From positions 55,447 through 119,446 of the forward strand of contig CBDBZN010000018.1 in assembly GCA_965213575.1 (NCBI GenBank): DNA of 64,000 bases, written 5' to 3'. Source of the DNA: JAUHXS01 sp965213575. Its GTDB lineage: Bacteria > Bacteroidota > Bacteroidia > Chitinophagales > JAUHXS01. Position 1 is the stretch's first letter. Each line of letters begins with the position of its first letter. Below the pieces are notes generated by a model. The model did not search any database. It worked only from the letters and a program-made list of their open reading frames with translations, and was not told the origin of the DNA. This document shows, piece by piece, positions 1 to 9,600 of the stretch. Both the position numbers and the translations under genes were made by a program.

Positions 1-938
1 ACAAATTTCTTCTCAACACAATATGGAGCAACTGTTTCTATATCTTGAGCTATCAAACCAATATACGTTTCATCTGTTGGCATACCACATAATCCATTAT
101 ATTGATAATATTTAGGATTGATTTGGTTGATTATGTCCAGTCCATCTGTAAAATCTACTACATTAGCTTTTAATCTAGCATCACTGGCAGAATTTACCCA
201 TGAACCTCCTCCAGGTTTCGCTGCATTTCCTAAACCCAATTCTAGAGAATAATTATCAGTCACACTGCTTACTCTAAATGCGATTCGTCCATTTTCATTA
301 ATTACTAAATTTTTATTACCCGTAAAGCTATTAACAACTTCAAAAATAGCTTTAGGATTCCCGATACTGACTGGATTGCTGTATGTTACCTTAATGGTTG
401 GTTCAGTAGTAGCTTGAGAAGATGCTTTTATTTCAAGCTTTGCTGTAGGGTCTAGTGTACCTATCCCAACATTTCCACTAGACCTAACAATCATTTTATC
501 CTGATTATCAATCCTAAAATACAAATGTCTATTTAATGCAGCATTTAAAAAAGTAGAGCCTGTGGATTGCTGTAATAATGCATAGCTGCTAGGAGTACCT
601 TTTAGGGAGTTATGTGTAAAAACCGAATATAAAGAACTTTGATTCCAATTGCCTAAATAAACATTTCCAATATGTGCACCCAGTCCTTGAGCTGAACCTA
701 ATACGTGAAGTTTTTCATCTGGTGAGGTTGTCCCAACTCCCACATTCCCATCGTCCCTCACAAATAGCATGGAACCTCTATTACTATTAGTAACATTCAA
801 TGAAGAAGTTGAAGAGCTGGTACCTTCTCCTGTTATCTCTAGCTTTGAATCAGGATCGGTATTACCTATCCCTACATTGCCACTTTGGCTATAGGCATTT
901 AATGTGATGATCGATAGTAGTATCGTGAGGTGTTTCAT
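1..938 (-). CDS. Secreted fibre-like protein with S74 (intramolecular chaperone) domain, 3' end outside the window
   Basis: The minus strand is open from an ATG at 938 to the window edge (312 codons, no stop reached). It starts with a signal peptide (MKHLTILLSIITLNAYSQ) and continues with short beta-type repeats of the GNVGIG kind (first at about residue 20, again as GNVGVG and GNVGIG), as in phage-tail-fibre-like surface proteins of Bacteroidota. Near the cut end is the S74 signature SDARLK at residues 252-257, followed by YIGLIAQDIE. In the S74 family this domain trimerises the fibre and often cleaves itself off through a Ser/Lys pair. It is the last visible member of the minus-strand locus, 63 bp after the lipoprotein gene ending at 1002. 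Whether it belongs functionally to the toxin-like genes upstream is unknown. Confidence 0.8.
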   Translation of the reverse strand, partial: MKHLTILLSIITLNAYSQSGNVGIGNTDPDSKLEITGEGTSSSTSSLNVTNSNRGSMLFVRDDGNVGVGTTSPDEKLHVLGSAQGLGAHIGNVYLGNWNQSSLYSVFTHNSLKGTPSSYALLQQSTGSTFLNAALNRHLYFRIDNQDKMIVRSSGNVGIGTLDPTAKLEIKASSQATTEPTIKVTYSNPVSIGNPKAIFEVVNSFTGNKNLVINENGRIAFRVSSVTDNYSLELGLGNAAKPGGGSWVNSASDARLKANVVDFTDGLDIINQINPKYYQYNGLCGMPTDETYIGLIAQDIETVAPYCVEKKF

Positions 939-1001
939 GGGTGGGGTTTAATTGTTTTATTGTTTTCAGTTTGTTTCGTTTGCTCACAAGCACCGCTATC
1001 G

Positions 1002-1652
1002 CTAGTGCTTGCGAGAGATTGAGTTGGGTAGGAGTTTTTCCAATTTCTCAATGCTTGAATTTGAAGGAAAGGGAATGATGTCAATTTCGATGTTACGATC
1101 ATTTATTTGGGTTAATATCACTGAAAAACTGGGTAATAGATTTATAGAATTTTCACCTTTGAAATTATTTACCATATTTGTTATTTCATTAAATGAGCAA
1201 GTGCCATATTCGTATAAAATATTTTCTCCAAAGTTCCAATCATATTTAAATAGCTTACAATCTCGTGTCTTTTCTTTTAAAACAAAATATGCAGTATAGT
1301 ACCAAACTTCACCCTCTCCAAATTTTTCTATGATAATAATTTCATCTGATTTTATATTGTTTGTATGTGAATAATCAGTAAAACTATTCCAAAGGTTCTT
1401 CCGATTTGTTTGGATCAAGTTTTCTACCTCATGTAACCTTTGTAAATAAACGGTGTTAAATTTTGAAGAATCTTTTTTATTACTAAGAGCATCATATACC
1501 TTCGCAAGAGCCAAGGAATCAATAACATTTATCTTTACATCTGTAAGCTCAATATTTTGAATTGGTTCTACCGAGGAAATTTTACTAGTATGAGTTTTAT
1601 CAAGTTGGCAATTACTTAGTAAAATAATTAACCCTAATAAGTATATTTTCAT
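1002..1652 (-). CDS. Lipoprotein, candidate immunity partner of the upstream protease-tip cassette
   Basis: The product has 216 residues with a lipoprotein signal (MKIYLLGLIILLSNC, lipidation expected on Cys15). No enzymatic motif is visible. It starts only 5 bp after the stop of the orphan Rhs-type cassette (1658-3415), so the two are almost certainly co-transcribed and probably translationally coupled. In polymorphic toxin loci the small gene directly after the variable tip normally encodes the immunity protein, and a lipoprotein there would suit a toxin that acts in the periplasm or at the envelope. That role is inference from position alone. No similarity was seen by eye to the lipoprotein-like tail of the giant YD protein, as expected if each tip has its own partner. 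Confidence 0.7.
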   Translation of the reverse strand: MKIYLLGLIILLSNCQLDKTHTSKISSVEPIQNIELTDVKINVIDSLALAKVYDALSNKKDSSKFNTVYLQRLHEVENLIQTNRKNLWNSFTDYSHTNNIKSDEIIIIEKFGEGEVWYYTAYFVLKEKTRDCKLFKYDWNFGENILYEYGTCSFNEITNMVNNFKGENSINLLPSFSVILTQINDRNIEIDIIPFPSNSSIEKLEKLLPNSISRKH

Positions 1653-1657
1653 TTTAG

Positions 1658-3415
1658 TCAGTTTTTTTTGAGTTCTACATCTGCTTCAGTAGTTGTAACA
1701 GGAGCATCAGGAAAGAGAGTTGGAGAAATCCTAAGTGGCAAACCTTGTTCGAAGCGTAAGAAATTTTCTAGTTTTCTAGTTCGAACTTCATTAAATGATA
1801 ACTTTTTAAATCTATCTTCACTCGTCAAGTCCACTCCAAAGATTAATCGCTCAGGATCAAAAAAGTTTGTGTTTTTAAGATTACTTTCGCCTAGATTATT
1901 AATATAGGAGTGTAACAATTCATGACCTAAACCTATTGATAAAGGACGATCTCTAGAACCCTTAACGTCAAATCCTCCTTTATTAGTTGGGCTAGTATTA
2001 AGTTTTATTACAGAACCAGTTCTCTTTCCCGTAGTTCCTTTAACATTTTTGTCTATATCTGGAGTGGTGGAGTTTCCGTCTGTTGTTGGAATAATTGATA
2101 TCACGTTTTCACTTGTGGTCAATGATTCAATCAGTGCTGTACCAAAATCTTTATTATTACCACTTGGCTCCCCAGCTTTAACTACTGTCTTTTGCTCTGA
2201 TAATTTAACATTAGCAATGTTATTATGTAGAAGAACTACAGTATTATCCTTTAGTAAAAGTAATTTTTCGCTGGTTAATTGTTGTAGGGCGTTAAATGTA
2301 TTATTGACAAAGTCAGGATCACTAGAGGCTATTTTAATTATTTTTCCATATACATCTCTAAACCAAATTGGATTATCACCAGCAAAACCATAAGAAGTAA
2401 AATCATGATATTTATCCGTTAATGGATCTCTGTTTTTCCTCCTCCCTAATCTAGCATCATATCCATACCCTTCGAATACGTAGTCATTTTCTGTACCATT
2501 CCATTCTTTTATAACTTCATACCCGTTAAACCCATAAGAATATTTAATCTCATCCGCCTCACACAGCGCATTCTCCATCCTGGTGATCTGGTAATCATCA
2601 AAATATACTCGGTATTCTTGATCACTGGTATTGGATAGATATACCTCAATATACCCATCTTCTTTGATGCCTTTGGTGAGCATTAAGTGATCGTGTGTAT
2701 CATCTAAGGTATCTCTCTTAGCTTTTCCTGAAGGCTTAGCCCCATCCATAGCATCTTCGCTTACTGCGATTTGAGCACTATCTATCAGCACACTGTCTTT
2801 GTTGTACAACCTATAATTCAAGTAAGCAGTGGGAGTACCTTCATAGCTATCTCCGCCTAATAGAGGAAGTGGAAGGTTTAATATAGGGGGTATTAATTTA
2901 GCAACTTGCATTCCGTATTCTCCAATAGGGGTTAAGTAAGTTAATGGAGCCAGTATAGCCATAATAGGCAGGCTCATCTCTTTACTTTTATCTTTTGATA
3001 GATTGGGTAAGAACTTAGCGTAGGCTTGCATGACTATGCTATCTCCTTGGAGCACGGGAACTGTCTTTCTCAGCCCTTGAGCAGCACTTCCATCTTTATC
3101 TAAGGCTAATAATTTTAACTTATCCAACGAATCGGTATGGTTCATATGACTCATAGCGGTGATATTGATGCTGTCATAGCTCTCATAGAACTGAGCTCTT
3201 TCTATTTCTTCTCTATCACCTTCCATCGTTGCTAAATAGCTTTCTATGGGGGTTTCGCAAGTAGGCATCAGCATACCGAATGGGTAGTAGTTTACGCACC
3301 AAAATTTGCTTTCTGATTTTTTCGCTACTTGCAGGTTTTTAGGTACTGGATTTTTTCCTACTACCTCTAAAGTTGGTTCGTGATTTTCTGATATGTCCAG
3401 TTTTTGACATCCCAT
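1658..3415 (-). CDS. Orphan Rhs-type C-terminal cassette with M91-like zinc metallopeptidase tip
   Basis: This 585-residue protein lacks a signal peptide and the YD-repeat barrel. Residues from about 42 to 289 repeat almost exactly the pre-tip module of the giant YD protein downstream in coordinates (shared DNA 2549-3293 and 5415-6159). The sequence then diverges after the motif GFNG into a short YD remnant (YDARLGRR) and a new tip. The tip holds HELLH at residues 498-502, and about 45 residues later an EN-x-R-x-E-x-GLPLR block like that of M91 (NleD-type) peptidases found at Rhs tips, which suggests a third zinc ligand. The first 41 residues are unlike the giant protein. It looks like a silent or donor tip cassette rather than a stand-alone secreted protein. 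Family assignment of the tip is by eye. Confidence 0.75.
   Translation of the reverse strand: MGCQKLDISENHEPTLEVVGKNPVPKNLQVAKKSESKFWCVNYYPFGMLMPTCETPIESYLATMEGDREEIERAQFYESYDSINITAMSHMNHTDSLDKLKLLALDKDGSAAQGLRKTVPVLQGDSIVMQAYAKFLPNLSKDKSKEMSLPIMAILAPLTYLTPIGEYGMQVAKLIPPILNLPLPLLGGDSYEGTPTAYLNYRLYNKDSVLIDSAQIAVSEDAMDGAKPSGKAKRDTLDDTHDHLMLTKGIKEDGYIEVYLSNTSDQEYRVYFDDYQITRMENALCEADEIKYSYGFNGYEVIKEWNGTENDYVFEGYGYDARLGRRKNRDPLTDKYHDFTSYGFAGDNPIWFRDVYGKIIKIASSDPDFVNNTFNALQQLTSEKLLLLKDNTVVLLHNNIANVKLSEQKTVVKAGEPSGNNKDFGTALIESLTTSENVISIIPTTDGNSTTPDIDKNVKGTTGKRTGSVIKLNTSPTNKGGFDVKGSRDRPLSIGLGHELLHSYINNLGESNLKNTNFFDPERLIFGVDLTSEDRFKKLSFNEVRTRKLENFLRFEQGLPLRISPTLFPDAPVTTTEADVELKKN
2549..3293. repeat. 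745-bp direct repeat, copy 1 (in orphan cassette)
   Basis: It aligns without gaps to 5415-6159 at a fixed offset of 2866 bp. Counting by eye gives about a dozen mismatches, or roughly 98% identity. Both edges are sharp: similarity stops within a few bases on each side. It encodes the module from YYPFGMLMP to the ALCEADE motif just before the variable tips. Confidence 0.95.
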
Positions 3416-3454
3416 TCTGTCACTAAAGTACTTTTATTTTTTCATTCTCCCTAA

Positions 3455-3492
3455 TTTTTTCTTTCAGCTGAGTTTTCAGATGAAAGAAAAAA
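3455..3492 (-). terminator. Perfect 12-bp inverted repeat, possible terminator after the giant YD gene
   Basis: Left arm TTTTTTCTTTCA (3455-3466) and right arm TGAAAGAAAAAA (3481-3492) enclose a 14-nt loop. On the minus strand it lies about 200 bp after the stop of the giant YD gene and 40 bp before the orphan cassette start. The stem is AT-rich but ends in a T run on either strand, so it could act as a weak bidirectional terminator. Confidence 0.45.
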
Positions 3493-3618
3493 ACTTGTCC
3501 GACTTTTGGTGTGATCATACGTTTTTTAGAGTGATGGAGCGTATTAATAGGGCTTTATTTCTTTTTATTTTTGCTTTAATCCTTTCTCTCTAACCTTACA
3601 ATAAAAATTTCATTGGAA

Positions 3619-3660
3619 TCCGTAGTCGCTGCCCTGAAAGCCTCGGCTACAGACTACGGA
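3619..3660. repeat. GC-rich inverted repeat downstream of the giant YD gene
   Basis: Arms TCCGTAGTC (3619-3627) and GACTACGGA (3652-3660) are perfectly complementary and enclose a 24-nt loop. The element starts about 30 bp beyond the stop codon of the 3690-14072 gene and is clearly richer in G and C than its surroundings. It may be a terminator stem (a T-rich stretch follows some 10 bases later on the minus strand) or a small dispersed palindromic repeat. Confidence 0.5.
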
Positions 3661-3689
3661 CAGAGGTGTCAGCGGAGAGACTTACAGGC

Positions 3690-6600
3690 TCAATACTTCT
3701 TTAACAACTCTTCCGGATATTCTACATCTGGTATTGGTAACAAAAATTCCGACAATGGTCTTGTATTCCATTGCTTTTTAAACCACTCTTCTTTTCCTTT
3801 TATTTGATAATCGTAATAACCAGGGGCAATTTGAAAGTCATAATACCCTTCTACAAACTCTGCCTTCTTCCAAATTTTTTCTTCTGTCCAAAAACAAGTA
3901 TCAACTAAAGAGCAGTTTGTTTTAAAATGAATGGCATCTTTGATTTCATCAAAATAATAATCCCTTAAGTTAAATTGTACTGTTTCATAGGTGGCATATC
4001 CATTAGAACGATTTTTATGAAAGGGATAAAGTTTCCATATTTCATTAGTATTTTCCCTAAATCCAATCCAATCATAACTCGCATAATACCATTGCTTTGT
4101 AGAATCCTCTAAGCTATTCTGATTCCATTCTGCTGCTGTTGGCATTTCTACAATGATAAAAGCAAATAATTTGAGAGAGTCAGGGCTATAGAAAATATCA
4201 TCTACATAAATATTAACTTGATAACCTTTCTTACGATATTGATGGAGATAATGTAACTCATAATAATCTTTATTAATAAACTGATTGAATGTAAAAGCCA
4301 ATAACATACTGTCCCTTCTTTTCTCTGCTTCTCCCATAACATCAGGAATGCTTTCTCGCATTTCCTGCAATTTTTGTTTCTGTCGCTCGTTTCTTCTGCA
4401 GGATGAAAATAACATTGAAAAGCAAACAATTATTAATACTAAGCCTGGATTATTCTCTTGAAAATCAATGGTAGTTTCTCGAGTATTAAGAAAAGTTTTA
4501 AGAGCTCTAGAATTACCCCTGTTAAGTGTTGGTATATCACCTGTTGTAAATTCTCCTATTCCATGTCCTGTTCCTTTAGCTACCTTAAGTTTTCTGCCTC
4601 CAGGAATGTTTGAACTACCTGTCCCACCTATTAAACGTCCAAGAATTCCATTTGCTACATTGTCTATATCGCCGCTCTTAAAATCAAGTTGTTTTACTTC
4701 TGTCGGCTTTGGCAAAGATGATCCCTGAAATGCTGCTAAATCTATTTGATATTCAAGTTGGAATTTTTCTATACCTTGACTTTCTGCATATTCGCTTAAT
4801 GCTTGCACAAAACCCCTGGAGTAGGCTGTTCCCATACTATGAGTAACAATTTTAATAGTCTCTCCCTCGGAAAGATTATCAAATATTTCAGCTGCCTGAG
4901 CCTGTCCCATGGCTTTTCCTGCTTGTATTCGTTTTATAGAATTTACATTCGAATTCGCTGATAATTCAAATAAAGTTCCTCCCACAGCCCCTAAAATAGG
5001 GTTGCCGAAAAAAGAGCCTGCAATTCCACCTTCTATTAATCCTTCAAGAGCATTAAATGTTGTACTACCAATACCACCAGATGAACCGTCATAGTATCTA
5101 GCTGAATAATCCCCTATGACTTGTTGAACTTGTTTATCAAAACCGCCCCAATATGAAGGATTCCCTCCACTTCCTCCATTAAACCCATTGATAAAAATAA
5201 CAACATTCCCATCAGGATCAGTAGCTTGAATTGGAGTATTAAACACATATGCATAAGGACTTTGATCGGGATACATTCTTGCCATATCATCAGAAGTTGG
5301 AGTTCTTCCTAAACGAGTGTCTAACCATCTTTCTCCTAAATCTACAACACCGCCAGTAGTGCTATAAACTTCATTCAAGTTTTCCTTACCATTAAACCCG
5401 AATGGATACCTCAACTCATCCGCCTCACACAGCGCATTCTCCATCCTGGTGATCTGGTAATCATCAAAATATACTCGGTATTCTTGATCACTGGTGTTGG
5501 ATAGATATACCTCAATATACCCATCTTCTTTGATGCCTTTAGTGAGCATTAAGTGATCGTGTGTATCATCTAAGGTATCTCTCTTAGCTTTTCCTGAAGG
5601 CTTAGCCCCATCCATAGCCTCTTCGCTTACTGCTATTTGAGCACTATCTATCAGCACACTGTCTTTGTTGTACAACCTATAATTCAAGTAAGCAGTGGGA
5701 GTACCTTCATAGCTATCTCCGCCTAATAGAGGAAGTGGAAGGTTTAATATAGGGGGTATTAATTTAGCAACTTGCATTCCGTATTCTCCAATAGGGGTTA
5801 AGTAAGTTAATGGAGCCAGTATAGCCATAATAGGCAGGCTCATCTCTTTACTTTTATCTTTTGATAGATTGGGTAAGAACTTAGCGTAGGCTTGCATGAC
5901 TATGCTATCTCCTTTGAGCACGGGAACTGTCTTTCTCAGCCCTTGAGCAGCACTTCCATCTTTATCTAAGGCTAATACTTTTAACTTATCCAACGAATCG
6001 GTATGGTTCATTTGACTCATAGCGGTGATGTTGATGCTGTCATAGCTCTCATAGAACTGAGCTCTTTCTATTTCTTCTCTATCATCTTCCATCGTTGCTA
6101 AATAGCTTTCTATGGGGGTCTCGCAAGTGGGCATCAGCATACCGAAGGGGTAGTAGTTTTGAGTAGAGACGATGTCGGGGGCGTAGGAGAGGTTTAAAAT
6201 ACATGCTTGTCCATCAGTTGTCCAAGTAGGATCATTATTCTCTACAGCACTAGATAATCCTAATGTCCCATCAAAACCATTAGGTGATAGATCTTGAACT
6301 ACCTGACCACTTCCTTCTTCAAAATTCCAATATGCCAAAAGACCTATTTCTGCACCAGTTAGCTTAGTACTCATTGAATTTTGAATCTCTGTTTGCGAGC
6401 GTTCAATATTCCAAATTCTTACTTCATCTATGCCTCCTAGAAAAGGTACAAATCCGTTTGTATTGAAAGAACCAATAATAATATCTTCTGTACTTGTTAA
6501 ATCGGTTGAAGAAATAGTAGACCCATCTATACTACCATCTATATATAGTGTAACATCAATACCTGACCTTACCAATGCAATATGATGCCAACTATTATCT

Positions 6601-9600
6601 TTAATATATGTAGCTCCAGTAATTACTGTTGACTCAGATATTTGGACACCAATTGTTGACGAGATGGGGTTTACGAAAATTTTATAACCCAAGTTTCCTC
6701 CATCAATATTATTAATAATTCCATAGGGGGTAGTGGTAGCTGAATCAGCTTTTATCCAAGCCTCTATTGTAAAGTTTCCAGTACCTAAGTTCTGATTTGG
6801 AGCATACGGAACTCTGACATAGTCATCATTCCCATCAAAACTTAAACTACTACAAATCTCTGTTTGACTAATTATCGCCAACTTCTTATCTGTTACCACT
6901 GCCAGCACATTCCCTAAATGGTTGGTGAGTTCGTAGCTTTTATCGCCTCGGGTGAGCTTTGATGAAGCTGCACGCTGCTTTTTAACCCCCACCCTACTAC
7001 TTCCATAGATCATGTGCTCATTAACTTCATAAGTTCCTGCTGGTGCATCCCCTCTATAAGTCGCCAAAATATTTCCACTGGCATCTCTCACATAATTAGT
7101 GGTTATCCAAGTAAGTGGGTCAGTAGGGTCAGATTTAACGATTTTCCTTATTCGATTTCCGTTGCCGTCGTATTCAAAAGTTAAGTCAGGTTTGCTGCTA
7201 CCCATTATTCGTTTTACTTCTTTTACTTTTCCATATACTGTCCAATCGATGGATTCTATATCTTCAGAAAAATCTGCTGTCAGATTTCCGACAGCATCAT
7301 AGTCATAATTACCCGGATCTTGATTTTCGATATCCATCATCCAGTTACTGTTGATAATGGTATCCTCTACATAGTCTAGTTTATTTGTACCTGTAATATA
7401 GTGGTAACCCATTTGATCCATATCCAAATTAGTAGCCGTAGCATTCCGTTTTAATCGTAATATATTGCCATTGGCATCATATTGAAGATTAGTCTTATAA
7501 CGATCGTCTTCGGTAGCACCCCATACATTATTTTCAAAATCAAAATCAGCATATGCTTTCATTTGTTTGATCCTGTTAAGCTGGTCGTATCGGTAAGCAT
7601 GAAGTTGGGTGGTTTTTTCATCACCTCCGGAGCCACTCCCTGCCCCTCCTGTAAGGATAGGAGTAGCCAAAGATGTCACCATATGGCTGATATTTCCATT
7701 GTATAAGTTAGGTGCTGCAGTGCCTATATTGGGTAAGGCTGTAATAGATGTTAGAAATTGCTGATTACCGCTAATGGCAGTATAATCGTTATTGTGATAT
7801 CCTAAACTAAACCCATACGCATCTTTAGCAATATAGCTATTCAGATTATTGGTACTGTCTGCATAGCCGTCTTGCCCGGGATCATATGGGGGATTAAGGG
7901 CATTACTATTAACATTTTTAACCCAGCCTTGTAACGTATAAGCATAATCATAAGCTTGTACCTTATCCTCACCGATTTCCACTCTTGCTAAAGGACCGTG
8001 TTGGTAATAAAAATATTTTGCATCTCTTTCCCAGCAAATACCATCTTTACTAGTCAGTACTTGTGTAATCCTGTTATCTGCATCATAGCAATATTGGTGA
8101 TGAAAAGCATCAGGCATTCCCCCTTGGTAATAGATAAAATTGACATTACCTGAAACTAAGTCATATTCATAATCAATTTTTTTAAATTCTTCATTTATAG
8201 CGGTCAATGTAGGATTTTGTTGCACCAAAGTTTTAACATTTCCATGAATATCGTAACTATAGTGTGTTAAATATTCAGGATTATCATCGCCATCATTGTC
8301 GATTGATACACTACTAACTCGATTTCTTAAATTATTTTGTGAGATAAAGAGCGTAGAAGGTTGGCTATAAGTTGTCTTAGTGACTTCTGTTTGGGTGCCT
8401 GATGGCAAAAAGTTAGCGATAAACTCATCTTGATAAGGTATTTGGCTGCCACCTGTTATTAAAGAGGCAGGATCAGTAGATGTTTCTATTTCACCCACTT
8501 CAATAATCCTTCCTAAATTATCATATTGTGTGTAAGAATATTGCGGGTCCGGCTCATGCAATGCCTGCTTTGCATTTTGGGAAATAATTAATCTTCCCAG
8601 TTCATCATAATAAAAAACTGTAGTGCCACCATCGGGAGTATTTTGCTCGATCAGTTGGTTTAGTGAGTTATATTGATAATTAGTTTTAAAGGTATGTCCG
8701 GGATCGACAGGATTATTATTTACCGGATCTAAACGGTAATTGTTGATTTGATTAAGCGTGTTAACATCAGTAATTCTATTAACGCCGGCCGGCGGAACCG
8801 TTTGTATTAAGTTTCCTGCTTGATCGTATGAATAGAGCGTGTAATGAAATTCCTTCTCGCTATAATTTACTGTGTAAATTTCTTCTGTATTGCTACAGTT
8901 TTTTCGATACAAAGCTTGGAAATCGGCTAATACACTATCCGCATAATATTGATACGCTTGCTCCGCATCATAACGCGCTTGTTCTAATAGCGTTTCTTTA
9001 CAAGCTAGTGCTGCATTAATGTTTAATGCCGGAGTCGTACGAGGTGTGTCACAAAGTGGGTTTTTGATGCATTCTACAACAGAACTGGCCGTTTTAACCA
9101 GTTTTATATCATCCAATGCAAATCCGCTAGCATAATTAATATTACAGGTATTGGAGGAATTTTCTAAAGAATCCCCATTAAAGCATAATCCATACTCTAA
9201 TTCTATTCGAATAGTTAAATTATTATTATCCGCTATCCATATTTTGCTATAATTTTGCCAACTGCCTATATCATTAGATGGTAGATAAATATTTAAAAAT
9301 GATTGATTATTAAAATAAATATTTATAAATGGTTGAACGCAGGTGTTTGCGTAATAAGTTAACATACTCCTAATATTAAAATCATATTCACATCCATTTT
9401 CAACCACAATAGTTTTTTCAAAAACAGCAAAGTCATTTTGACTCGTATTTGTTGTATTATTAAAAGGTGGTACTATAGAAGCATGTGTTACATGAAAAAA
9501 TGTAGAAGGGTCAGATCCTAAAAAAACTGTTTGCCCGTCAAATGTACAGGTATTAGTATTGTTAATAAATGAGTGTTGAAAACCATTAGTGCATAAATAA

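Noticed and set aside
1..938. Prophage tail fibre
   Set aside because: The gene has a signal peptide and no phage neighbours are visible, so a secreted host fibre is more likely; the region beyond the window edge cannot be judged.
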